Assembly: GCF_013426205.1 (NCBI RefSeq)
Contig: NC_089423.1
Location: 4,402,001-4,466,000, forward strand
Source: Metarhizium brunneum
Taxonomy: Eukaryota > Ascomycota > Sordariomycetes > Hypocreales > Clavicipitaceae
Reading direction: 5' to 3'
DNA: 64,000 nt
Both the position numbers and the translations under genes were made by a program. How positions within the stretch are numbered: position 1 is the stretch's first letter; every line of letters begins with the position of its first letter. Under the pieces are notes generated by a model. It did not search any database. It had not been told where the DNA came from and worked only from the letters and a program-made list of their open reading frames with translations. This document shows positions 33,464 to 45,194 of this stretch, piece after piece.

Positions 33464-34509
33464 CCCGTCAAGTACTTGGTCAATACTATATCTCGGTGCC
33501 CATCGCCCGTCGCCCGCCGCCCGTCGCCAGCTGGCCACGCCGAACGACATGCGTTGACGCCTGCTAGCCCTTAAGCCACAGCACCGGACCGGTTGACATT
33601 ATTATTGACTTGTTGACCACGCTTGACCCGTTGACACCACCGCTCGGCACACACCACCAACCACCTCGTCCTCCTCGCCCTCTGCGTTCTGCACACTCGT
33701 GCTCACCACGCCCAAGTCTGACGCTGACCGTTGCCCGTTTACGTTTCCATCTCCGTCTCTATCACCCATCCTCTATTAAGCCAAGCACAGCCAGCCCGTC
33801 CTGGGGTGCTGCGGCCTCGCATCCGCCCTTGGACCAGCGCATCCGTCATCGCCGGCTTTCCTCAACCAGCTTCTTCAGCCTTGCGCGTCTCTCGCAAACA
33901 TTGAACCCGGCTCTGCTTACTTTGCTCCCTCGGGCTGCTGTTTACCTTGGCCCTCGCCAATACCTACTCGCACCCCCTCGTCGTGCAACATTAAAAGCTC
34001 AACTGGTCCCTGTGCTCGGTGTCCTGCGCCGCTGACCGCCCATTCACGCGTCTCATATTGATCCCTACCCCAGGAAACAGCTGCCGCTCCGGCCTACAAA
34101 TCATATCCACGGCACCGAGCTTGGGTTTTGGGTCGTGATCAAGACCGCTGCCCGTCCAACCCGTTCACGCCGGGCCTTTTTCCTCATCCTCCTGCATTGC
34201 ATTTCTCGTCGTCCGACATTGCAGCGTCAGTAACATTTGTTGTCTGCCTGGTGTGTTGGTTTTTGGAGCCCGCAACTCTCGTCTCTCGAGCAACTTTATA
34301 AGCGGCGTGCTCGTCAATCCCCGACCTCCGACCTTTGATCTCCCGGCCAGACGCTAAGCGCGAACCTCGACCTCATCAGCTACCGTCCCCGCGCAGGCAA
34401 CACCTTCAACTGCTCACAGCCCGAGTCGCCACTGAGACGTCATCAAAAAGCGCAGGCTCGAGTCCAAATTCCGTGTATCCAGCATCGCAAAGCAACTCGT
34501 GAGCTTGAA

Positions 34510-36364
34510 ATGTCCGCATATCCGGGCTACGGCGGTGGGGGCGGCTACGGCCCCCCGCAATCCTCTCAGTATCAGGGCAACTACTACAGGTAATTACACG
34601 AGCTCAGTCGTCAATTGTCGACTCTCGGCATCATCGCTCTTACAACGATCCGGTGCTGACACGGGTAATTGACTTTGGCAGGCCGCAACAGGGCTACGGC
34701 GGATACCCTCCTCAGGGCCAGCCATCTCCCCAGCCTCAACCGGGCTACGGCTATCATCAACCGCATCCTGCCCAACCACAGTACGCATATCAGGTATGCT
34801 CAAGTCAATGCCAAATAGAACTTCTGTCTTCTGTGAACGTGCGTGGCTCACATCGCGCATTATATAGCATCATGGCCCTCCGCCGCCCCAGCAGTATGCA
34901 GGCCACTATAGCCCTGCACCACCACAACCACAGCCTGGTTACGCTTCTAGACCCGGACAAAGCCCTGGTATGTGCCGTGCCTCCCGGGCCTCTCCCACCA
35001 TGATATAGAGGCAAGTTTTTCTCACAGAGACGTCAGGCATACCTCCGCCGCAGCATGGTGCCTACAGCCCTCGGATGAGCGGACCCCCAGTTCCTCCGTC
35101 CGGTTTACAACATTTTGGCGCAGGCGCGCCTCAGGGCTATGCGTTTCAGTATTCCAACTGTACCGGCCGCAGGAAGGCCCTTTTGATTGGCATTAATTAC
35201 TTCGGCCAGCGTGGCCAGTTGCGAGGTTGCATCAACGACGTTCGCAACATGACGGCCTACTTGGCGGAACATTTTGGCTATAGACGAGAAGACATGGTGA
35301 TTTTGACAGACGATCAACAGAATCCTATGAGCCAACCCACAAAGCAAAACATTCTCCGTGCAATGCACTGGCTAGTCAAGGATGCCCGTCCGAACGATGC
35401 GCTATTTTTTCACTATTCTGGTAAGACCGTTCACTCCTGCGCAATCTACCCACGAGCTGGCCGAGCAGTGGTAGTTTGAGACGTTTCGGCGTTGGGGGAC
35501 TGACGCTGTTCAATAGGCCACGGCGGTCAGACAAAGGACTTGGATGGTGACGAGGCGGACGGCTATGACGAAGTCATTTACCCTGTTGACTTTCGACAAA
35601 CCGGTCACATTACGGATGACGAAATGCACCGCATCATGGTTCGGCCGTTGCAAGCCGGTGTGAGACTAACAGCGATTTTCGATTCGTGCCATTCTGGAAC
35701 CGCTCTTGACTTGCCGTACATCTACTCAACCCAGGGCATTCTCAAGGAACCAAATCTCGCCAAGGAAGCTGGTCAAGGCCTACTTGGTGTCATATCCTCA
35801 TACAGCCAAGGCGATTTGGGAGGAGTTGCAAGTAACATCATGAGCTTTTTCAAGAAGGCCACCAGCGGAGAAGATGCATATGCTCGTACCCTCGCCACCA
35901 AAACTTCTCCTGCTGATGTCATCATGCTGTCCGGTAGTAAAGATGACCAGACATCGTGCGTCCCCCTGTTTCTTTTTGCATTCCTGCCCCGTTTCCTTTT
36001 GATGGGATAAGTATGCAGTTAGCTGCATCCCGCCCAAGTCCGCCACCACACGAAGCGATGCGCGGGGACTAGTCCAAGTCTTTTCGACTTGCCTCCTACC
36101 ATACTATCAGTCTTTTGAGATCATCACGGAGATGGAAGCTAAACTAACGCGTCATATAGTGCCGATGCCACTATCGCATCCCAAGCCACGGGAGCCATGT
36201 CTTGGGCTTTCATGACGACCCTCAAGAAAAACCCCCAACAGAGCTACGTGCAACTTCTCAATAGCATCAGAGACGAACTGGCCACTAAATACACGCAAAA
36301 GCCGCAGCTGTCTTGCAGCCACCCGCTGAGTACATATCACCGAATCCAAGCCCCTTCGGCCTGA
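34510..36364 (+). CDS. MCA1: metacaspase
   Basis: Exons 34510-34589, 34682-34793, 34868-34967, 35028-35420, 35517-35955 and 36160-36364 give 442 aa. The N-terminal prodomain (about 130 residues, spread over four exons) is rich in Gly, Tyr, Pro and Gln, as in type I fungal metacaspases. The p20-like domain follows from about [11 protein letters not shown]. The catalytic dyad is His230 in HYSGHGG and Cys286 in FDSCHSG. Metacaspases cleave after Arg or Lys and act in stress, ageing and aggregate control. The Cys-His spacing of 56 residues and the total length fit the family. The extreme C-terminus ([16 protein letters not shown]) diverges from the usual hydrophobic ending, but the frame is intact. 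Confidence 0.93.
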
Positions 36365-37234
36365 GGAAGGCATACCTAACCTAATGAATTAGATACGAAT
36401 CTCCTTTTCGTCATGTAAATAATGATATCGCGATATAGTGTGGCTACGTTGCGTAGTATCCTGTACGAGGAATAATGGGATATTGGGAATTCTTGAAAGA
36501 CAATTTTTTCTTTTCCTGCTTGCTGCAAAATTATGATTCTCATGCTGGTATTGGGAATGGGACAGGTGCATCAGTGGTCGATATCCTGGGGTTCAAGAAG
36601 AATAGTCTTCTTAGGACGATATTATGCATTTTATTTTATTATTTTCTTGTTTTGTTTTGTTGGTGGGTTGGATATTTCACTCTAATTTTCATTCGTCTGG
36701 CATTTAAAAAAAAAGAAGGGTTTGGGTGTGGTAGTGGACGGGGTTGGCTCATACTATTCTGGCATTTTGTTCAGCCATGCCATGGAACATTTATAAATTC
36801 AGTAGCTGTGCTATTGTTGAGTTTGACACACAATTTTTTTTTTTTTCAAGTTGGCAAGGAAAAAGACAGTTTTCTGTGCAATTCACTCTTCCTGCCTTCA
36901 AGTCGCAAGTCGCATTGTGAAGATGAATCTCATAGGTCTGCAGTATACAGTGACGTTATAGAGACCTTGAACTACATACAGACTTGGTGTACGCAACTAG
37001 CTTCTCCATGAATACATCCCAACGCCATTTCCTACATGCCCGGTATTTGTAAACCTAAACCATACTTATCCAGAAAACGTCCTTTTGTCGTCATGCGCAT
37101 CATTGCAATCTAATCACGTTTGCAATAAGAAGGGGCAAAAAAACAAAAATAATAAGAGGGAGACAGAACCAAGTGAAGCGCGCGTGCCTGCTAATGAAAC
37201 CAGCCAATGATGAAGAAAAGAAAACGTCCCTCGT
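36365..37234. other. convergent intergenic region
   Basis: AT-rich, with several poly-T runs (for example near 36835-36846). Consistent with 3' flanks of the metacaspase and ApsB genes. No gene seen. Confidence 0.6.
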
Positions 37235-40200
37235 TTATGCATCCATTCGCACAACTTTAAACAGTCTAGATCTCTTGACGCGTCGCTGGTCATCCCTAGC
37301 CGCGACCAACTTGAGACGAACCTGCTCTTGTTGCGACCAGTTGCGGGAGGCGATGCGCATGCGGGCAATGAAGCGAGCCATTGTGAGGAATGGCCGAATC
37401 GATGTCGGCTTCACCTTGCCGAAAGCAAGGCCGTTGGGGGCGGCGGGTAGGGCTAGAGGCTTCTTGCTATGCAGGAGGTTGGTGCGGATATGCTCGAGTT
37501 CACGCAGCTGTGCCTTGTTGCTGTACGGCAAAAAGGTAATATTGTTAGTAAACTGGACAAGTAGCGCAAGAATCAAAGATGAACCATGGGGAACAAAAGA
37601 AAAGGAAGCGGGGGAGGACCAACCAAGCGTTGGCAACATCAAGCTGCAGCTGGATAAACTTTTTGGCATATGCAGCGTCTGATCTGAGCGAGGCCTCTCG
37701 CTCCCAACGAGCTTGCATCCATTCCATTTGCATTACCATGCCCTTGAGTTCCTTCCTGTGCCGCTCTTCAGCTCCCTCGGCAGCTCGAACAAGTGTTTCA
37801 AACGCGTGGTTGTCGCCATCCAGGGTCCCATCATGTCGTTTCGCGACAGCACGTCCATCTTCCTGCCCTGATATAGGACCGTTCGTAACCTGTAGTAGCT
37901 GGATATCCCGTTGCAGCTTCTCAGCGCTCATGCGGAACGCTGCTCGCTCGCTACGTGCTCGTTCCAATTTGCGTCTGAGCGATACTTCAGCAGCAGCAAG
38001 GCCATCAATAAGCTCTTGTTGTTGCCTAACATCGTGCTCTAGATTTTCAATCTCAGCCTGACTCCTTTTGAGGTGTTTGCCCTGCTTGTTATTTTCTGAA
38101 TGTGAGGCAATGGCCGCGTCTCGTTCTCGTTCCGCCTTGTCTAGCTTGTGTCTTATGCGGCGCATGGCTTTTTCATTTTGTGCTGCCGCTTCTTCAGCTT
38201 GTTGGTTTGCTTCTTCAAGAACTTCTTCGAGGACGAGCTTTTGATCTTCTAGATCGCTCATCTGCTTCTGCAATTCCCCAATTGCTTGAGATGCCATTCG
38301 CTCCGATTCAGCAGCCTGTGATTTTAATTCATCCAGAGTCCGCTGAGAATTGGCTGCCGAACTAGACGGTGAAGCCGCCATTTGGGAAACCTTGCTTTCA
38401 TGTAGCTGCCGCTCCAGCTCCGCAATTTGCACATTGAGGCCCCTAATTGTGTCACGATGAACCGCCTCTTTTTGCAGGAAATCAAGTTCCTTTTGACGCG
38501 ATGCGGACAAGTCTCTTCTCAAGATCGATATATTGCCAACATCGTCGCCATCGTCGGCTGCTTGTAATTTGACCAGCTGATCCTCGTAATCTTTAACCCG
38601 CTGCTCCAACTCTCGTATTGTACGCCGAGCAGAAACAGTTTCCTGATCGTTGAATGGAGTTGCTGTCGAGGATTTTGTCTTGGTCTGGAGCTGTTGAACT
38701 TCTTGTTTGAGACGGTCTTCAAGCGTGGCGACTTTTACAATTTCGTGCTCGAGAGCCTTTTCGGCTTCTTTGCGCCCTTCGCTAAGGGCTTTGTTCTCGT
38801 CCTTCAGGAGACGGACTTCGCTAACAAGCTTCATTTTGGCAGCCCTCAGATCGAGACGTTCTTGATCTACTTGCAGGGTATCGTTTTCCTGAGCGCCATT
38901 TTGATGCAGTTGTCTTTGAAGCTCATCCCGTTGTGCCCTTGTTTCCGCAAGCGATGATTGAACAGAGCCAAGCTCCGCCTTGAGTCTGGTAACCTGGTCT
39001 TGGAGATACTGTGAATCCCGTACAAATGCATCGCGGCGACCGGGTGTCAACTGATTGTTGCTCTTCGATCGTAACACCTCCACCTCATTTTCTAATGCGA
39101 CAATCTTGTTCACTTGCCCCTGATAGTCAATCTGGGTTTGTCGGAGCGCGTCCCTGACAGTTGAAAGCTCATTTCGCAAATTGGTGAGCAATGTTTGTCG
39201 TGTTTCTAGAGCATCCTGAAGGTCGTCAATTTGACGAGCCATCACGGCCTCCTCGCTTTTATGCCGTTCCATTTCACTTTCCATGGCTTTCTGCAAGGTG
39301 GACTCTTTGTTCGACAAATTTCCTTCTGCTTCGCGAAGACGCTCGATAGTTCTTTGAAGACCTGCAGCCTTCTCCTCGGCTCTCTCCCTCTCAGACACCA
39401 GAGCTTGCTTCTCGTTCTCCCATTTTTCACTATCATTGTCGTAAAGATTGTCACGCTCGCGAACCTCGGCCTGCAAGTCTGAAACGGCGTCATTCAATCG
39501 TTCTAATTCATCCTGATATTGTTGCCGCAAGTCTTTTTCGATCTCCACCGCATACTCCCTCTCATCTGACACGTTTTTCTGTAGCTCCTCGACCTCCTTT
39601 TCCAGCTGTTGCACGTTACGCTGAAGGGCATCGGACTCGACTTTCAGTGTTTCGTGCCGCACCTGTAAAAGATCCTTCTCATCTGCAACAGCAAGTAGCT
39701 CTGCTTCGAGACCCCGAACTTTGGCTGAATCGTCGTGCTGTCCCCGCCTGATTTCTTGTTGCTCATTTCTGAGTTCATCCACCTCAGCTCGGAGCTGCTC
39801 ATTTTCCTCATTTGCACCAGCCAGCTCCTTTTCTAGGTCTGCGTATTCCTTCCCAGATTTATCGAGCTCTTCTTGCAAGCGGGATACCTTCTCTTCAACT
39901 TGCCTTGAGAGGCCCTTGGTCATCACAGACTTATTAGCCATTTCTTCTTGGAGCTCCTCGAGATCACTTTCGGCCCGATCTTTTTGAGACATCGCCTGAT
40001 CTGCCTTCTCCTTGAAGTCTTCGACTTGTTCTTCTAGTCGACGAATAGTAAGCTCAAGGTCTTGAATAGTCTCTCTGGCTTCTTCCAATTCCTCATTCTG
40101 GTTCTCTGCACCTTCCATCTCACTCATTCTCCTCTGGGCTTCCCTTTGCTTGTCTTCGGCAGCATCAAGTCTATCTCTAAGATCATCCAGCTCATCGTCT

Positions 40201-41198
40201 CTTTCCGTTATCAGGCGGTCCTTTTCTCGTAAGTCTGCTTCTAGGTCTTCAATGTTGTCGCGGAGTTTTTCCAGCTGGTCTTCGTCATTATGACTCTGGT
40301 CCACTTGCTGTTGCAGTGCATCAATGTCGGACTTTCTTTCCTCCAGGGCCTTGCGCAGCTGTTCGAGTTCCAGGCGCTGGCCATCGTCATTTTGCTTTCG
40401 CCTTCCTTTTTCTTGAAGCTCTTGCATTTGTTGTCGATAGGATTCAAGGTCCCGCTCGGCTGCTGTGACGTGCTTCTTATATCGGTGAAGCTCTCGTTGC
40501 ATTGTTACTTTGTCAACTTTCAACTCTGTGTTTTCCTTTAGGGCTGCTTCGCTGAAGCCGGGACCGGCCTTTCGCAATGCTTCTTCGAGGAAGTGAATTT
40601 TCAGCTTTAGGCCGAAGTTTTCCTTCTCAATCCTATCAATGACGTTTTCTTGTTCGCGCAGCGATAACTGGTTGCCATCCTGTAATGGCCCCTTATCCCC
40701 GCCTCTCCGAGGCTGCATAGCCAAGGGGGTGGAAGCAACACTACTACCTTCGAGCTGGGGAAGGGTGTTGTCTAGAAAGGATTGGCTTCGAGAGCCCAGA
40801 TAGACGGAGCTGTCCATTCGTGGTATGGGAGTCATGTCGTCTTCGTCTATCCTATCCAGTGCTGGCGCATTCAATGCAGTAGTCCCATTCTCCTTGCCAT
40901 TTTTACGAGCATTCCGTCTTGCGGAGAACTTGAGCATGGGAGTAAACTCAACCTCTCCAAGATTTTGGGGTAGATTTCTGCGATCTGCCAGCGGCCCTCT
41001 TTGGCGTGGAGTTCGCAGACTGACTCCATTCGAGCGTCCGTTGCGAAGCTGCTGGAAGAAGTCGCCATCCTTTCCTGGGGAGTGAAACGAGGCTTCTTGG
41101 GAGATATCGGCAAAATCGGGCTGCCTACTAAGGTATGTAGCGTCACCGACGTTCGTTCGAGGCGTGTCGAGCGCGCCGCCAAACCCTGGCTGGGCCAT
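37235..41198 (-). CDS. apsB: ApsB/Mto1-type microtubule-organising centre coiled-coil protein
   Basis: Exons, in coding order, are 41198-37624 and 37520-37235, giving 1286 aa. At about residues 180-255 lies the Cnn_1N / gamma-tubulin-complex activating motif (ENVIDRIEKENFGLKLKIHF then EEALRKAG). About 900 residues of nearly continuous coiled coil follow, rich in Glu, Gln, Arg and Leu. The short last exon carries a basic, conserved ending (SIRPFLTMARFIARMRIASR) like the targeting region of Mto1/ApsB. In Aspergillus, ApsB recruits gamma-tubulin complexes to spindle pole bodies and septal sites. Function here is inferred from these two end motifs and length. The splice (TGG-junction, phase 2) restores the family ending; without it the frame stops early. 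Confidence 0.88.
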
Positions 41199-42687
41199 GG
41201 TTGCGGGCGATGAGAGTATAGTTAGGCGACTCGCAGAGATGACGGCGTTCTTATGTCGAGATTGCTTTCATTGGGGATTCAATAGCGTATAGCATTGGCG
41301 GCGGAAGTGGCGATGATGGGAGCGAATGATTGCGGGACGTTTTGCTTTGGCCGAGATCGTCAGGTAAATTCTGGCTGTCACCTGCCACCAGAGAGGAGGG
41401 GAGAAAAACCAGTTCTAGATGGAAGCGAGCAGTGAGTGTGCGCAAGGATTATTGGGTGACGTATCCGTTGCGAAATAGACAAACCAAGAGCTCTATCCGG
41501 CCTCAAATAAAGGATTAGAGAAAAAAGCGAGGCCTCGAGCCTGACACTTTCCAGCATGACATTCAACAGGACATTCAACAGGCGTCGTGCTGGCGGTACT
41601 GCGCATTCAATATTTTGTATGTATGGTAGTCAGTCGCATGAGATGCTGGCACCGCGTTGGGTCTTTGTTTACTTGTTGCCCTGTTTAGGCTTAGCGCAGA
41701 ACACCAGGGTGCGAGTGCTGCCCACAAACTGGGGTGTTGCAAGGTCAATTGCCAGGTACCTAGGTACATGAGATCTTACTGTGTGCAAAGGGCTGCGTAG
41801 CCAATCAAATACTGTGATCTTTTCGCAGCCAATGGCACGGCTCGAGCCAGATCAAGATCCCATTGCACCAACTCACTTTTGCACCGGTATATGCGTCTCA
41901 AATCACATCTCAAGTGCTGGGTTGAGGCCAAGCCGCAGATGAGAAAGTACAGGTAGCTTCACCTCACAGTGTCCCGTGGGCTGACATCGGAGCTACTGAC
42001 GCCAACTGGTCTATCCAACTGGGAGCCCAGGAGGGCCTCGAAGTCGCACAAGTCGTACCAGACGACAGGTCGCAGACGTCGCAAAAGTCACCAAAGTCTC
42101 GGCGGAGAAGTTGCAGGCTCGAGGCCGTTGTTTTACCCCGCCACTCTAGCGGCGAGGGTACAGAGTCAGGAGGTGAGAGCTGAGAGCTGAGAGCTGAGAG
42201 TTGAGGGTCGAGACTCGAGACTCGAGACTCGAGAGGCGAGAGGCAAGAGGCGAGACTGTGGAGGTCGGAGGGCATAGTGCGGCCGTTGCTTTACACACGT
42301 TTCTACGGCTCGCCGCGTTTACTGCCGGGTCCCTCGTCGAAATATTCAAAGGGGGAGACGGAGAGCTTGTTTCTCATCACGAAAACAGGTGTTTCTGTCT
42401 GCTGCCTGCTCCCGCTGGTGTTGGTGCTGGTGCGACGTGCTTGCCCATAGTGCTGCCACCAGACCAGACAAACATCCAGTGTCGGGACCTTGGCCCGGCT
42501 GTCCGCTACCAACATTGAAAGTACCAGACCAGCCAGACCCGGTACAGAGCGCAGACTGCAGAGTGCAGCAGAACATTTGAAGGTACACAGAGCTCAAGTT
42601 GTCTGGTCCTGGCGCGACTCCTGCCGACTCCCACTGCTGCCTCCTTGCTGCCCCCCTCAGCACCGTCATCCATCCACATGGGCTGCC
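41199..42687. other. divergent intergenic region with minisatellites
   Basis: This lies between the ApsB and F-box gene starts. It contains a TACCTAGGTA palindrome (41758-41767) and a GAGAGCT / GACTCGA minisatellite (42174-42255). No gene is supported. Confidence 0.6.
42174..42255. repeat. GAGAGCT / GACTCGA minisatellite
   Basis: Tandem 7-bp units: about 3.5 copies of TGAGAGC, then three of GACTCGA, then degenerate GAGGCGA/GAGGCAA units. It is almost wholly purine-rich on the + strand and lies 430 bp upstream of the F-box start. Confidence 0.8.
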
Positions 42688-44795
42688 ATGTCGTTGGACC
42701 AAGTCCCAGACGAAATCATCCAACACCTGCTTCACCATGTCTCGCCCGAGGATACTTTGCAATGCTTCCAGTTGCTCTGCCACCGCTCCCATAGATTAGC
42801 AAACGAGGGCCTGCTATGGAGATATCATTGCCGGAGCACCTTTAGATACTGGCACTTCGATCACGGCTTTGGCCAGAAGCTGCACGCCGCCGTGGCAAGT
42901 GTCGACTGGAAGCGCTTGTTTCTGCTGAGGACGCGCAGGAATCGGACTGTCTCCCAGCTTCTCGACGCCATCCTGAGGACCAAGGTTGGCCGTTTAAGGA
43001 AGATCGAGCGCATCTGCCGCCTGGGGTACGATGCCAAGGATTTTCTCCTGGTGCAATGCCACGCACCCGAGTCCGCTCCGGACGTTCTAGCGAGAAGGTG
43101 ATTAGCCAGTTCTACCCTCCCTCTCACACACAAACACAGAGACAATGACTGATTGGGATGATTAAAACCTTTGACTACTAGATATTTTAGCAACGCCATA
43201 CTCGACAGCATTCACCGGAGCATCGCCATCGAAGAATGGCACAGGCTTGGTCTGGACCGCGACTCTCCCCCTGCACACGTCGCCGCCCAGAGACTTGAGC
43301 GAGCCCTCGGCGCCTTCGACATGTTCGTGTTACATGATCAGCCCGGTGACCTCGATGACGTACGTCCTCGTTCCAAATTCTTTTCACCCCAATCGGCGCT
43401 GGTTTTTGACATTGCCTAGATTTCTCAAATGTTGGACCATTTGGTCATCCAGTTTCGAGCTAGCTGTGCTAATCTTGCCGAGCTCACAACCCGAGAGACA
43501 GCTTTGGCGTTGAATGGGTGGATGCGTGCCAAAAATCTAACCGGCCTACAGAACCCGGAAAGAAATTATCGAAATCTTCGAAATTGCCTGATAGGCCAGG
43601 CTTTGCGACATGAAGAGCATGAGTCCATTCCACTAATATCCAGCGCCCTCTTTTGTTGTCTTGCCGGGCGGCTGGGGCTCAATGCTCAATGTTGCGCCTT
43701 CCCCAGCCATGTCCACGCCATTGTTTTCGCCCAGTCCGGACAAACCTTGGACGGCCATGTCGTCGATAGCTGCCATGAGCAGCTCGAGAGGATGTATCTT
43801 GACCCATATGGGCTCGACAGCGAAGTCCCTGCGTCCGATCTACAGAACCTCCTAGCTCACTATGGATGGCAAACCAGCACAGATGCCTTTTTAGCTCCTG
43901 TTCCTCCCATATCAATGGTTCTAAGAACTGCTCAAAATATCAAGGCTACTTTTGCTAGGATTTTGGAACTACAAGAAGACGCTCATCCAGAATTGAGTCA
44001 GCTTCTGCGTGGCAACAACGCAATGAACGTGGATGCTTCTCTATACTCAGCCATGTGGGCGTCCCTCATGCTGACGCCTCCCAATACTTTCGAATGGTAC
44101 GATAGATTAGCAAGCTTTCTTCGTCGGTTTGCCGGATCATGGCCTGAAGATGCATGGCTAGTGGAAAAATACCTTGCGCCCATGTACAACAGCTTTACGC
44201 CACTTCGTGATGGCTTTGCTCATCATGTTAATCGCGGCTTGGGGGATCCGTGGGATCACTGGCGTCTCGTGCGAGACGAAGACGACGTAATTCCGTCTGT
44301 TTCCCGGAGAGACTCCGACGCTAACCAGTCAGTCCCGTTCAAGATCGGTCAGGTTTTTCAACATAGACGTTACGGTTGGATAGGCGTCATCACCGGCTGG
44401 TCTGACCAAGGCACGAGGCCTTTGCCTGTGGCGATATCTCGAGACACTGATGTTGAGGGAGGCGCTGGCGATCCAAGCGGGCAGCCACGCTTCCCTATTC
44501 GGCCGCCGAATCAGTTCTATTTCATATGCTTGTAAGACCCAGATTAACTTCCCTTCTCCAGGCCCCAGCTCCGCTGCTCTTTGCTTTTCGTATTCGCTGA
44601 CACTCAACCTGTCGCGGTAGTCCGAGCACTGGCTCTGAGCCACATGTAGTAGCTGCAGATAATATTGAGCTCATACACGATTCTACGAACATTGATGACG
44701 ACATGTTTCCCATGGCTGGCAAATTTTTCAGGCGTTTTGATCCAGAATCGTGCAGATTCGTTTCCAATATCAAGGAACAATATCCAGATGACTAA
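42688..44795 (+). CDS. FBXO21-like F-box protein with transglutaminase-like and YccV-type domains
   Basis: Exons 42688-43097, 43182-43359, 43420-44531 and 44621-44795 give 624 aa. An N-terminal F-box spans about residues 1-45 (LDQVPDEIIQHLLHHVSPED). The middle is a SirB1/transglutaminase-like fold, seen as TTRETALALNGWMRAKNLTG and HVHAIVF. From about residue 502 lies a hemimethylated-DNA-binding (YccV-like) domain, starting PFKIGQVFQHRRYGWIGVITG and running through FYFICF into the last exon (HVVAADNIELIHD). This is the domain order of FBXO21, an SCF substrate receptor. Target proteins are unknown. The fourth exon is needed to finish the YccV domain; the unspliced frame stops right after the donor. 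Convergent with the deubiquitinase gene, 399 bp away. Confidence 0.86.
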
Positions 44796-45194
44796 TGACT
44801 TCAGTTCAGTATGAATTTGGAACGGTCGTGTTACAGCGGGATGGAATTTTGGTGAGCATTTCAAGGAGTAGGTTACCTTGGGCGGGCAAAATTATTCCAT
44901 ATGGGCCGGGTAAAAAAAAAAAAAAAGTGGATAGTTTGGCCGACATCAGTGTGTCGATTTGCTCTTGTCTTCTTTCTTTATATAACCTGTCTTAGTATGG
45001 GTGTTGCAGGCGGCAGCCAACGCTGACTCTATTTAGGGAGGCGCATTGGTTCTCTATTTAATTTTTTTTCTCGGCACACGCTGCTCAAAATCGAGATATC
45101 CCATGCAGCCCACCTTAAGCCATCATATACACCAACATGTTGTATAATTCATGGACTCTTGAAATTCCCTGCCAATGCATAACATAAATATTCA
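44796..45194. other. short convergent intergenic region
   Basis: AT-rich 3' flanks with an A14 run near 44911-44925. No gene seen. Confidence 0.6.

Larger units (their letters stand above)
29481..34509. other. 5-kb divergent gene-free region
   Basis: The longest gap in the window, between the exonuclease and metacaspase starts. No coding region is supported. It contains a perfect TACCTAGGTA palindrome (29589-29598), TACTCCGTA-type motifs at 30362-30372, 31178-31193 (two overlapping) and 32775-32785, a 7-bp AAGCATC repeat at 30831-30856 and a CGTT microsatellite at 33440-33463. The last 900 bp before the metacaspase ATG are C/T-rich, typical of a fungal promoter or long leader. Confidence 0.6.
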
